Source: Mesostigma viride (lineage: Eukaryota > Streptophyta > Mesostigmatophyceae > Mesostigmatales > Mesostigmataceae). Taken from it: a stretch of 64,000 nt of DNA. The first letter of the stretch is position 1. Every line of letters begins with the position of its first letter. A model generated the notes under the pieces. It made no database searches, was not told the origin of the DNA, and was given only the letters and a program-made list of their open reading frames with translations. A program made the translations under genes and the position numbers. The stretch spans positions 3,289,836-3,353,835 of the forward strand of contig RPFO01000015.1 in NCBI GenBank assembly GCA_009746045.1, read 5' to 3'. Positions 47,334-60,300 of the stretch are shown here, piece after piece.

Positions 47334-48203
47334 TCAACAAGTATGCTTTCCAGAAAAGTGCACTTTAGATGTGTCCCATCCCCTTAATTCAGCCATAGCA
47401 ACTATAATTTTGCAACGTTTTTTGCAACGTCACCCACATCTGTTCGGTGCTGGCCCTTGGCACAAGCTCTACAAACAGGTCGTGGACCGGCTGGATCGCG
47501 TAGTATCTCCGCACATCTGAACCCTGTGATGCCAGATCTCCTTTGCGGATGTTCCGAGCTTGGCACTGGATTCGTTGTCCACATCGTCGCGTCGCTGCAG
47601 CAACACGATGTTTTCTGGCATACGCGGGCTTTTGGTTCCCGCCGCACATTTGAAAGTGCTGTCCTCCGGATTTTTGCCTTCGCACCGTGTGCAGTTCTTG
47701 GACGTTTGGAATCATGGCATGGCTAACGTGATGACTGACTAGCTAGACCTTTTCAGTGGTTTTCCATTTGCGGGTATTTCCTCGTAAATGGTGGGAGAGA
47801 GATCGCAGCAATGGTGCTCACCACTAGACACTCCCGGCCAGTTAGGCTCGAAACACACGCCCTGATAAAGCAAGCTGTTTCCGGCCCCACCGTCTAGGTC
47901 ATCTAGTCGCTCTACACGTAAGCCAGCCATAATTTCAATGCACAAGGCTACACATTTCCATCACCATTCATATTCATCATCCTGAACGACTCGAACACGC
48001 GGACAAGATAACGGCAGGCTCGAGCTACCATGGTCCGGATTCTCCCGATTTCTGGCCTGCGGTTGATTCTGGCCTGCGGTTGATGATTCTGTGCCGATCT
48101 GTGTTGCTGTTCTCGGTCGCAGCCAATAACAATTGTGCAGTGCACTAATTCTAAAATTCACACACGCAGTTCCATTAGACGGGACTAGCTAGCCACGGTA
48201 ATA
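47334..48203. other. Unassigned intergenic stretch
   Basis: A minus-strand frame at 47,389-47,715 contains DVRRYYAIQPVHDLFVELVP, which looks protein-like, but I recognise no family and see no clear splice sites. No other feature was found. Confidence 0.35.
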
Positions 48204-48429
48204 GAAGAAGAAGAAGAAGAAGAAGAAGAAGAAGAAGAAGAAGAAGAAGAAGAAGAAGAAGAAGAAGAAGAAGAAGAAGAAGAAGAAGAAGAAGAAGAAG
48301 AAGAAGAAGAAGAAGAAGAAGAAGAAGAAGAAGAAGAAGAAGAAGAAGAAGAAGAAGAAGAAGAAGAAGAAGAAGAAGAAGAAGAAGAAGAAGAAGAAGA
48401 AGAAGAAGAAGAAGAAGAAGAAGAAGAGG
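48204..48429 (+). repeat. GAA triplet repeat, about 75 units
   Basis: Uninterrupted GAA (TTC on the other strand) for about 225 bp, followed by an AGGAGCATG flank. Long GAA/TTC tracts can form triplexes. It lies about 290 bp downstream of the glycosyltransferase stop codon. Confidence 0.95.
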
Positions 48430-48721
48430 AGCATGAATTTACAGATGTCCATTCAATTTACAGTTTCAAACCAGGAACCAGCATGGTGTAGAATCTGCCT
48501 TCCAGAAAATGGCCATATGATGCCTTCCCATTATCCTAGTCACGAACACAACCAACTAAAAAGATTAATAATCATTACTTACAAATAGCCCCCAATAAAT
48601 GGAAACAGCCTAATCCCTGTAGCTGAGCAGTGATTGCTCCACCTACATTATGCACGTGCTCCGCTATGCTTCAGCACCATGCTGACTGTGCCTACGCACC
48701 ATGACCAAGACTGGTTGGGTC

Positions 48722-51700
48722 TCACTCAACGAGCAGTGATTGTTCCAAGTATGGCCCAAACAGGGACTGCAGGAAGTGTCCTGGGAGAACGTAGACCGCC
48801 CCCGTGTCATCCCCACCCAGCACCGACAGCTTGCCTTCAACACCATGCATGTGCGCCCCCGCCTGCACACGTGCCCCTGCTTGTAGCAAGCCGTCAAACG
48901 CCTCCCCCCCGAGCACACTTGCACCCGCCACCGGCACACTGTCACCTGTCACCGGCCCTAGGCCTGTCACCTGCCCATGATGGCCCGTCATTCCTCGCGT
49001 GCGTGCGACTGGGCTATCACCCAGCCCCACCACCAGCACCAGTCCCAGGTCATCCTGCAGCTCCCTACTCCGACATCCCACAGTGCTGGCCCCCGCCACC
49101 ACCCGGGTCGCCACGCACTCCAAGTTGCCACAGACCGCGAAACTGTCTGACATGTTCCCTAATTCTGGCAGCCCCCGCTTCATCACCAGGGAGAAAGCGC
49201 CATGGGAAACCCCCATGGATGCCCCCGCTGACCCGCTCAATCCCCCCGCCCCCCCTTGCCCAGGACCACTGACTCCGCTGGGTTGAGCCCCAGGCGTGGA
49301 GGATGGAGGCCCACTTGGGGACCCTGGGTTCCCTCCCCCCAGCCCTGCTGACGACCCATGCGGGTATTCCCCTGCCGCTGCCATGCCAGCAACCGCCGCC
49401 GTTGCTTGCTCCCCCACTTGAGCGCCGGCGACCCCACCCCCTCCGGATGCCGCCACCGCCGCAGCGCTCACGGCCGCGCCCACGCTGCGCCGCGGCGGGT
49501 TGACATGGGCCGCCCCCGCCCTGGCGCCCTCCCTGCGCAGCCACCCTGGCTTGCCCTCCAGCTCCGCCAGCACGCCGGCCAGGCACCGCTGCACGAGCGT
49601 CTCGTCACCACCCAGCGCGTAGCTGCGATACAGGAGTACCCCTTTTGGCAGCAAGGGGGTCACCCGCGCCGCCCCCAGGGATGACTGGTTTATAGTGGGG
49701 GCCACCCCCACCCCCACCCCCACCCCCACCCCTTGCTTTGCCGTGGCGGAAGCCAGCGGCCGTAGCAGTGGGTTTCCCTCGCCATCGATCACATGCCTCC
49801 CTGCAGGGTGCGGGCCAGATGAGGCCCCTGTTCCCATGCCCATGGATTGGGCGCTTTTGCCGCTGTCCATCCCTTCCCCTCGTCCATCTCCTCCCGAGCC
49901 AATTCTGTCACCCGTCCCCGCGTGTTGCCCGCTCATGCCCTGTCCACCGCCTTGTCCCCATGTCCCCTTGCCCAGACGGTCACCCTCCCTGGGCACTCCC
50001 ATGTCATGCGCACTGCCACCAGGTCCGGAAGACCTGCCTCCTGCATACCACTCCTCGCCGCCACCCACAACCCCCGCATGGTGATGACCCGTCAATGGCC
50101 CGCCACGGTCATACCCCCTCCACCCCAGGCTGAGCGCGACAGGTGGCGGCTCCAGCACGGTCAGCTGTGGGAGCACGCCCTCCTGCTGGGGACCCTGTGG
50201 TGCCAGCGGCGGGTGGGGGACAGGTGGCGCTGCCACGTGGCCCGGCCGCCGGTCCGGGAACCCTCCTGCTCCCAAGCGGCTCACGTCGAATGGCGGTGCC
50301 GATGATGGTGCCAGGGGGTGGTGGACGCGGGGCAGATGCAAGTTGCCTGATGTTGCCCGATAGGAGGACGATGACAGGGACGCAGGGACATGGCCCAGAG
50401 GGCTCAGGGAGGAGGAAGGGCTGGGTACTAGGGGCGGGGGCGGTGAGGGCTTGGGCGGCTCTGGCTGGAACTCGAACCAGCTCGACAGCTTCACGAGATC
50501 CGCACCAGGTCCCTGCCAGGTGGCATGGATCCGTGGTTTCGACGGGTGGTGGCAGGGGGAGATGTTGACAGATTTCATGGGGATGGGCAGGATGGGGCAT
50601 TTGGGTGTCTCGTGAGTGAGATGCTGACAGGTAAGAGCCAGCCATGTACACAAGAGCCAGCCACCATAAGATAGGTTGACAGATGGCCATCCATCTGTAC
50701 GAGAGTGCCCAACGGCTTTGCCAAGCAGCGCCTATGCCACAAGTGTAGCCATAACAAGTACGCCATTTAGACCAAGTGCCATGCATATATAGATACCAGG
50801 TATTCAGTAAGATCTCGATTCGATGCAAGATAAGGGCACTATGACAAGATAATCCGATACAAAATAAGGGCAATATGACAAAACCCGCACTTACCTGCAG
50901 ATGCCGCACCAGGGTGGCCAGATAGTCGCTGCGGTAGTGCACCCTGCCAGGGTCAAACACGGCGACGACGTCCCCCGCAGCACGCGCCACCAAGTACCGG
51001 AGCAAACTGCCGTACGTGTGCGTGCCCTCGCCCGCCTTCCCTTCCCCCCACACGCCAGCCCTCTCACCAGCCCTCTCGCCCGCCTTGGCCTTGGCGCCCG
51101 ATGCAATCGGCAAGGGGCCGACATTTGCGCTGCGACCCGCACCCGGGAGTAGCGTGGCGGGGGCCCTAGCGTTTTGGACAAGCGTTGTGGTACCCTTTGA
51201 AGGAGGGAGACCGGTGGCGGCGACCGGCGGCGCGTCGTCCTGTGACAGGTGGAAGCACCGCACGCGCGGGTCGTGCAGTGCCGCGAAGAACGAGCATGCG
51301 CCACCTGGCGCCGTGTCGGCCACCAGCAGCTGCTTGTGCGACACGCTCTGGCCGGTGAACGCGGCGAACAGCGCGCGGGCTGAGTCAGCATGCATGCGGC
51401 CCACAGATGCCGCCACCACGGTGACCATGGGGCCGGGGGGGAGGGGGGGGAGGCAGGGGGGGGGGCGTCCGGTGCCGGCAACGATGGGCCGCCGACGGTG
51501 CCTGCTTTAACATCCTCGTTTCTGGCGGCGCTGCCACCACGGGAAAATGGCTGGAAAACCCTCGCAGTGCCAGATGGCTGGGCCCCAGGCGAGCCCCCCT
51601 CCCTGGACGCTGCTCCAACCCCCTCCCCCAGACCAGCAGAGGCGTGACCCCTGCCAGGTGTCGCCGCACCGGATGGGGATGGGAAGGGAGACAAGGGGTG

Positions 51701-53464
51701 GCCGTGGGAAGATAGGGAAGGGGGATGCGGGCCCGGGGCGGACGGCAGAATAACCCCAGGGGGTGTCCTCGCTTGCTTCCTTGGATTGACCAGGGCGCCG
51801 TGCTGCTGCGGCGTCCGCCCCTCAACGGTCCCTCCCCCTATGCTGCTGCTGCTGCTGGCCGCCGCACCCGCCTCATCCTGCACACACTTGGCATGCACGC
51901 GCAGCAAGTGCCCCGTGCAACCCTCGTCATACTCATGGTGGTGGTCCATACCACCCGCCGCATGACCCAGGCCAAGCCCAAGTCCCAGACCAAGACCATG
52001 GACAAAACCATCCATGGGATGGCTCAATGATGATGAGTCAGGGACCCCATCGGCAGCCCTCGCGGCGCCACGTGGCACGTCACCAAGGAAGCACGCGGGC
52101 CAGAGCGTGTCGCACCGACTGCCGCATGCTATGGAGAGCCGCTCGTCGTGCCGCCACCTGGACACCGGCACGAGCGCCGCGACCGTGCGGGCTATCGTCT
52201 GGCCGACGTCACCCCGCGGGGCCACGGGTATGCTGGATGACGCGAGCCAGTGGGCGATGTCCCCGGAGAGCGCCCACAAGCCGGGCCGCATGTGGGGGAC
52301 GGATGCCAGAGGGCAGAGGTCCGCGGCTGTGGAGGAACGGGCGCCCGCGTGGGGGGGCCCACCGCTGGTCATGTCGTGGTGGTGGTGGTGGTGGTGAGGG
52401 GTCGTGAAGGGGGTGTACTGGCCCATCATGTCCATTCCGGCGCCACCCCCACTGGTGCCACCTGTCCCGGCCATGCCGAGGCGTGGGAGGCGGGTCCCGA
52501 GATATGAAGGTATGGAGGTAGACAAGGGGTTGTTGGTGGTGGCTGATGATGAGGGGGTGGGGCTATCCATACCCCGCATGCTGCTCCCCCCTCTCCCTTG
52601 ATGGCCCGTGGCCGCTTGATGGCCTGTCGCTGACCCGGATGCCCTGCTGCCGTCCCCCGGGTCGCGCCACACGAGGTACCCGGAGTAGAGCAGGCGGGCC
52701 GGCATGAGCTGACTCAGCTCGCTCAGCACCACGCCGGGCCGCACGTACATGTCGTCGGTGACGTGGAGGAACACGTCGGCGCCGCCGCTGGCCGTGGAGG
52801 ACGCCACATGGCGCATCCATGCGAGCACGAGCGCGCTCTCCACGACGCCCGCGCCGCCATAAATAGCCGCGGCGGTGTGCTGCGCGTGGTGGTCACTACT
52901 GCCAGGGAAAGGCGTGCCATGGCCAGGGCCCAGCGTCTCAAAGACGAGCAGGTCGCCGTGGGCGGCACTCTCGTTGCGCAGGGAGTGGAGGTCCTGGGGG
53001 GGCAGCCCCCCTGCAGGGACGAGGAAGTACGGGAGCACGCCGCGCGCTTGGGAAAACTGGGGCAGCCAGGTGGAACGGATGGCGTGGCGCTGCGCCTGCG
53101 CAACCTGAAAGTCCCCGCTGTGGCTCGTGATGCCGACCGCCACGCTCACGTAGCCGTCGTCGCCCGCGCGGCCCGCGACGGGCCACGGCAGCGCGTAGCT
53201 GGTTTGCCGGAATGGGGCGCCATGAGGCAGCGCCAAGCCAGAAAACGGCAGAGGCAGCTGTAGCCAGTGGCAGACTGTGAGAAACAGAGCCACGGTCGAT
53301 ATGAGCGCAAGGAGCTTGAGGGCTCGACGCTTCGCCCGCCGCCTTGCGTGCGTTTTCCCAGGCCTCAGCAGGAAATATACCAGGAAAATGACAATGCCCG
53401 CGGCGCAGGCAAGCTGCCAAGGTCTGCCGTGCGCCCACGACGTCCAGGCCGCCCCAGGCCACAT
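48722..53464 (-). CDS. Two-domain glycosyltransferase (GT31-like plus second GT), type II membrane protein
   Basis: Exon 1 (50,895-53,464) starts MWPGAAWTSWAHGRPWQ and has two hydrophobic segments (AGIVIFLVYFLL; LISTVALFLTV) that fit Golgi anchoring. A GT31 (beta-1,3-galactosyltransferase/Fringe-type) domain follows: RHAIRSTWLPQF, FLHVTDDMYVRPGVV (DxD-type site) and GLWALSGDIAHWLA. After a long Gly/Pro/His-rich insert comes a second glycosyltransferase-like domain: MVTVVAASVGRM, then GDVVAVFDPGRVHYRSDYL. A CTGCAG|GTAAGT donor joins TGGCAG|GGACC of exon 2 (48,722-50,512), which resumes in phase at GADLVKLSSWFEF and ends in a low-complexity tail. The frame changes between the domains inside G/C runs at 51,435-51,465, so suspect a homopolymer error, a small intron or a real frameshift. 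Substrates are unknown. Confidence 0.75.
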
Positions 53465-54308
53465 GGTGCCATCAAGTAGGCTAGTTTGTCACATCACTGC
53501 GTTCCAGCAGCTTAGGAGCAAGAACGTCCTGTATGCTCGCCTCGGCAACGAAGGCAGCCCCAATGGCCGGCCCAACTTCCATCCCCAGCAGCGAATCGCC
53601 ATAACAAAGTGAACTCCTACAATAACGCTGGACATTAGCTTGCATATGGCCCATACCTCGGTAGAAGTAGATGAATATTTAAGAGTTTGTCATTTCCTGT
53701 ATTGCGGACAATGCCCTAATGGCATTCCAGCAATTAACTCGTGCGATGCCAAGCTGACAAAGGCATTGCCACTCATTACACGTCCGAATTGAAAGAGACA
53801 GTAAAAATTCAAAGCTGCCTTGCTGTTCCCGAAACTTTTGCAATTCGTAAAATTAGCGTGTACGACGACCTCGTGTTCATATTTTTTGCGACGGTGCAAC
53901 CGTGCCTGGCCATGGCGGTAAAAAAGAACAAGTTGCTGGCCGCTGGAAGTTAAACCTTAAGTTGCAGTGCTGAAAGTTTCTGGCAGCTGGCACATAAGCA
54001 CCAGTGGGCGCAATCCACGTGCCCGACACGTGGCGCACCCTTCGTTGCCGAGAACACGCGTAGCGGTCGTTTCGCGCATGGAAAAAAAGGCCGATTGACG
54101 ACTGACGTCTGACGGGGTGACGCGTACACGCACGCACGGTGATAGTGAGGCATATCCGTGGGAGTTACGCGGGAACATCGCTTAGCAATTGGAAAAAGGA
54201 AGGCGGCCGCTGTCAATCGCTTCTTAGTAGATCAAACTGGATGTAGGCTACCTCACGGCGTAGTTTCCGTGGTCTGAACGCTCGCTTTACGCTGAATTTA
54301 GTAGGGAA
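53465..54308. promoter_or_regulatory. Shared upstream region of two divergent genes
   Basis: 844 bp separates the start codons of the minus-strand glycosyltransferase and the plus-strand saposin gene, so both promoters must lie here unless 5' introns exist. I recognise no defined element. Confidence 0.5.
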
Positions 54309-57300
54309 ATGTATCCGCGCGGTTTCGTCGTGTTCTGTTTGGTCTGTGGCCTCCTGTGCGCTGGGTCGGCGTATGGATCCAGTCGCTTCATGTTCATGGA
54401 TCAAGGTAAATCATATTATTAAGGCCATACGGGGATTCCTATGGTCGAACTTTTTCTTATCAGCCTCTTTCGCTTTTAATTGTCGTTCCGAGGCAGAGCT
54501 CCAGTTTTGTGGGGTTTGATTGCCCCCGTAATCGAGCTCGGATTGCTGCACAATTCACTGGTCATGTGCAGGAGACCTTGTTCGCAGGCTCCCCAAAGAC
54601 CTTGCTGGAAAGCCATCGTGTGCCGATTGCATCAACGTGGTAGAGCAAGTCGACAAGGCCATGGAGGACCCTGCGAAGCAGGCCAAGATCGGCGCCCTCA
54701 TCACCGTGGAGGTTTGCGCTAAGCTGCCTGAAAGTGCTCGCGCGAAGGTACGTGCTCATTCCCGGTGGAATCGCGCCAGGATCTGATGTGTCCGCTGTTG
54801 CTTAAGGGGAGCATCCCGGTAGCGCAATTTATTCACATGGGTGATCTCTGCGATTTCACCCGCGCCTAATTCACAAGTTGGGATACGTGTATAAGAAGGA
54901 CACAGCTACTATCTTCAGAATTAAGAAATCTGGGCAAGCTATAAAATGCTCGGATGTGCCCCAAATTCCTGCTCAGGGATCCTTAACCCCAAACGTCTGG
55001 AAGGGAAACCTATTTGCCAGAAGTGCGCCTCTGCCTGGTAAAACCTGCCTGAAGTGGGTCCTGCCTGTGAATTTGGTATGTCAAGCCCCCCTGCCCCTTC
55101 GTTCTTCGCCAGTCCCCGTGGCTGCAATTCTCTTCCCCACCCCCCACCCGCCCCAAAGACTTCCACCCAACCCCCCACACACACACCTTCTGGCCCTCGC
55201 CCTTGCAACCCGCCACTGCCACCACCGCCACCACCTATCTCCACCATAATACACACATACACACACACATGCGCAAGCGTACAGCCTACTCCCTCAGTGT
55301 GCTTTACATGCCCATGCTCGCTTCCACCATGACCACCACCTCCTCCACCACGACAAATGCCCCCCCCTCTACTACTACCCCCCCCTCTACAGCTACAACA
55401 CGCGCCCCCCCCTTCCTTCCCCACGCCCGATTGTGTGATGTACGTGCCCATGCTCGCCACCGCCACCGCATACCCCATGTCCTCCGTCCCCTAAAGCACA
55501 CACACACATATCCAGACACTCATGCACACACCAGTGCACTTAGTACGCGCATGTGCTCATTACCACCATATTGACACATGGCCCTCCCTTCCTCCCCCTT
55601 TCCCCACACCCCAGTGCGTGCTTCACGCACTTGTGCTCACCACCTGTTTGCGCCTATGCTCACCGCCGCCACCACCACGACACGTGCCCCAACCCCTTCT
55701 GCCCCCCTACACCAGTGCGTGCTGTACGCGCCCGTGCTGGTGCCAGCTGTCATCGCCGCCATCGAGAAGGACCTGCCCCCGTCCAAGCTGTGCGCGCTTG
55801 TCGAGCTGTGCCCGCCCATCAACGCCTCCATGATGCTGGCGACTACAACCCCGCACGCCGTCCCCCTGCCCACCGTCCAGCAGTCCTCTTCCTCCTCCTC
55901 CAAGGCATCCCCTCTCTCGTTCGCATTCGCGCCTTCGTCCGCCAGCATCATGGACCAGGTCGCCCTGGCCGCGGCCATCATCGCGCGCCCAACGAGGCGG
56001 GCGGCGGAGGCAAGCGAGGGAGGACGTTCTTATCCCACTGATGGTGGGCCACGTGCTGACAAAGGCACCACTCTCACTGGTATCGACGGCACCGCTGCTA
56101 CTGCGGATGACGGCACTAGGGCAGTAGCTGCTGGCGCGCGCGCGGACCCGGACGTGTGCTCCCTCTGCACGGCGGCCGCCGAGGGCCTGCAACGCCTGAT
56201 TGAGAGCCGGGGGGGAGAGGACGCGGTCATCGACGACGGCCTGCGCGCGTGCGACGCGCTGCCGGGGCCGATCCGGGACGGGGTGGGTCATGCCTTTGTG
56301 GCTACGCCGTGACTAGTAGCCTTTGCACAGGGTGGGGTGGGTGCTGGACATGATGGCAGGTCACGGTAGCTTGTCTGTTACGGGGCAGGGCTGTTAAACC
56401 ATTTATCTTCTTCCCACACACATGCCACCCGTGCACACCGCTGGTTGCTGCCTGCCTGCATCCGTCTCCCTGAATCCCCCATGCCCAAGACAGACTGCAC
56501 ACATTGCAAATACAAATATCAAGCTTCCTGACCTGGCCTGTACGGCTTTGCAAGGCAGCTCGGAGGGGACCAGGGTGGGGGTTCTAGATACGTGTCCCCA
56601 CCCCCTGACAATAACCAGGGAAGGGTGGTTTATCAGGCGTTGAGCCCAGCTTTTGGCCAGGTCTCTCTCAGGTAGTGAGACAGCCTGCTCAGGGGTTCAA
56701 TACTAATATACTGGGAATCTTTCAGGTGCTTTTGGGACCCTGAAAGGGGTTTGCTTGTGATGATGTTGTTCTCCCTCCAAACCCTCCCCTACCACCGCTG
56801 CACCTCGCGGGTGACTGCCGTCCTGGCTCACTCCCCACAATCACTATGGAATTGGAAATTCGCAATCGCCAAAAGCCCCTTTTTAACTGTCCCATTTATC
56901 CCATCGCCCAACTTGGTTGACCCACTTCCTCGCACGCCCCTCCCCCCTACACACAAACACACTATTGTTGTCTCATTGACACCAGTGCACCTCGCTGGTG
57001 ACCACCTACCTGGCGCAAGCGGTGGCCATGCTGACTAGCATGTCGCCCCACGAGTGCTGCACCGCCGTGGAGGCTTGCCGAGGGGATGAGTTTGCGTCGC
57101 TGGACGACAACGGGGCCGACCGCGACGTGTTTGCCGGCATGATGGGGGATGGTGATTACAAGGACGCCAGCAGTGGTGCGTTTGCTGGCAGTAACAAGGG
57201 CAGCGATGACCAAAGCAGCGATGATGGCGCCAGTTATTATAGCGACAGTGAGGAGCAGCAGCAGCAGGAGCAGGAGGAGGACATGAAGGAGGAGGTCAAG

Positions 57301-60300
57301 GAGGTGGAGAATATTCTCGTTCAGGGCGTCACGGCGGCCAGACGTGCAAGCGTACCGCGTGGGGATGACTGTGACGTCTGCAAGCTCGTGGTGCAGTCGG
57401 TGGACGACAAGCTGGCCGACCCAAACACACAGGTGCGCATTTATACATACATATACACACATAGTAGTATATATCAAGGAGACATAGTGGTATATATGTA
57501 CTATATGTATCCATTGATAATGGTAAATTACGGAGGTGAGATCGGCATGCAACAGAAGGAAAGCCCCAAAAGAGGAAGAACCCTCAAGAAAATAATCACT
57601 GGCATGCAAGGGAGCAAGCCAACACAACGTACAAAACTACAACCACATGCAGCAACAACATATATGTGTACATATTTGTGCTGTTATATGTATGTATTTT
57701 TACTAAATATGTGTATGTCTTATGTAATTGATTTAAGTAACGGTGAGGAGAGGTGCTGGTCTAGTGTGCCGACCCCAACATGCAGGTGCCCATTAATACA
57801 TAGTAGGACCGGTATAGAGTAGGAGCAGTGAAGTAGGAGCAGTGTAGAGTGGGACCAGTATAGAGTAGGAGTAGTGAAGTAGGAGCAGTATAGAGTAGGA
57901 CCGGTATGGAGTAGGAGCAGTGAAGTAGGAGCAGTGTAGAGTGGGACCGGTATAGAGTAGGAGTAGTGAAGTAGGAGCAGTAGAGAGTGGGACTGGTATA
58001 GAGTAGGAGCAGTGAAGTAGGAGCAGTGTAGAGTGGGACCGGTATAGAGTAGGAGCTGTGAAGTAGGAGCAGTAGAGAGTGGGACCAGTATAGAGTAGGA
58101 GCTGTGAAGTAGGAGCAGTGTAGAGTGGGACCGGTATAGAGTAGGAGCTGTGAAGTAGGAGCAGTGTAGAGTGGGACCGGTATAGAGTAGGAGCTGTGAA
58201 GTAGGAGCAGTATAGAGTGGGACCGGTATAGAGTAGGAGCTGTGAAGTAGGAGCAGTAGAGAGTGGGACCAGTATAGAGTAGGAGCTGTGAAGTAGGAGC
58301 AGTGTAGAGTGGGACCGGTATAGAGTAGGAGCTGTGAAGTAGGAGCAGTAGAGAGTGGGACCAGTATAGAGTAGGAGCTGTGAAGTAGGAGCAGTGTAGA
58401 GTGGGACCGGTATAGAGTAGGAGCTGTGAAGTAGGAGCAGTGTAGAGTGGGACCGGTATAGAGTAGGAGCTGTGAAGTAGGAGCAGTATAGAGTGGGACC
58501 GGTATAGAGTAGGAGCTGTGAAGTAGGAGCAGTGAAGAAGGAGCAGTATAGAGTGGGACCGGTATAGAGTAGGAGCTGTGAAGTAGGAGCAGTGTAGAGT
58601 GGGACCGGTATAGAGTAGGAGCTGTGAAGTAGGAGCAGTGTAGAGTGGGACCGGTATAGAGTAGGAGCTGTGAAGAAGGAGCAGTGTAGAGTGGGACCGG
58701 TATAGAGTAGGAGCTGTGAAGTAGGAGCAGTGTAGAGTGGGACCGGTATAGAGTAGGAGCTGTGAAGTAGGAGCAGTGTAGAGTGGGACCGGTATAGAGT
58801 AGGAGCTGTGAAGTAGGAGCAGTGTAGAGTGGGACCGGTATAGAGTAGGAGCTGTGAAGAAGGAGCAGTGTAGAGTGGGACCGGTATAGAGTAGGAGCTG
58901 TGAAGAAGGAGCAGTGTAGAGTGGGACCGGTATAGAGTAGGAGCTGTGAAGTAGGAGCAGTGTAGAGTGGGACCGGTATAGAGTAGGAGCTGTGAAGAAG
59001 GAGCAGTATAGAGTGGGACCGGTATAGAGTAGGAGCTGTGATGTAGGAGCAGTGTAGAGTGGGACCGGTATAGAGTAGGAGCTGTGAAGTAGGAGCAGTG
59101 TAGAGTGGGACCGGTATAGAGTAGGAGCTGTGAAGTAGGAGCAGTGTAGAGTGGGACCGGTATAGAGTAGGAGCTGTGAAGTAGGAGCTGTGAAGTAGGA
59201 GCAGTGTAGAGTGGGACCGGTATAGAGTAGGAGCTGTGAAGTAGGAGCAGTGTAGAGTGGGACCGGTATAGAGTAGGAGTAGTGAAGTAGGAGCAGTGTA
59301 GAGTAGGACCGGTATAGAGTAGGAGCAGTGAAGTAGGAGCAGTGTAGAGTGGGACCGGTATAGAGTAGGAGCAGTGATGTAGGAGCAGTGTAGAGTGGGA
59401 CCGGTATAGAGTAGGAGCAGTGAAGTAGGAGCAGTGTAGAGTGGGACCGGTATAGAGTAGGAGCTGTGAAGTAGGAGCAGTATAGAGTGGGACCGGTATA
59501 GAGTAGGAGCTGTGAAGTAGGAGCAGTGTAGAGTGGGACCGGTATAGAGTAGGAGCTGTGAAGTAGGAGCAGTGTAGAGTGGGACCGGTATAGAGTAGGA
59601 GCTGTGAAGTAGGAGCAGTGTAGAGTGGGACCGGTATAGAGTAGGAGCAGTGAAGTAGGAGCAGTAGAGAGTGGGACTGGTATAGAGTAGGAGCAGTGAA
59701 GTAGGAGCAGTGTAGAGTGGGACCGGTATAGAGTAGGAGCAGTGAAGTAGGAGCAGTGTAGAGTGGGACCGGTATAGAGTAGGAGTAGTGAAGTAGGAGC
59801 AGTGTAGAAGTGGGACCGGTATAGAGTAGGAGCTGTGAAGTAGGAGCAGTGTAGAGTGGGACCGGTATAGAGTAGGAGCAGTGAAGTAGGAGCAGTGTAG
59901 AGTGGGACCGGTATGGAGTAGGAGCAGTGAAGTAGGAGCAGTGTAGAGTGGGACCGGTATGGAGTAGGAGCAGTGAAGTAGGAGCAGTATAGAGTAGGAC
60001 CGGTATAGAGTAGGAGTAGTGAAGTAGGAGCAGTAGAGAGTGGGACCGGTATAGAGTAGGAGCAGTGAAGTAGGAGCAGTAGAGAGTGGGACCGGTATAG
60101 AGTAGGAGCAGTGAAGTAGGAGCAGTAGAGAGTGGGACCAGTATAGAGTAGGAGTAGTGAAGTAGGAGCAGTAGAGAGTGGGACCAGTATAGAGTAGGAG
60201 CAGTGAGGTAGGAGCAGTATAGAGTGGGACCGGTATAGAGTAGGAGCAGTGAAGTAGGAGCAGTGAAGTAGGAGCAGTATAGAGTAGGACCGGTATAGAG

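Noticed and set aside
48189-48452. Polyphenylalanine open frame
   Set aside because: It is the GAA/TTC array read on the minus strand.
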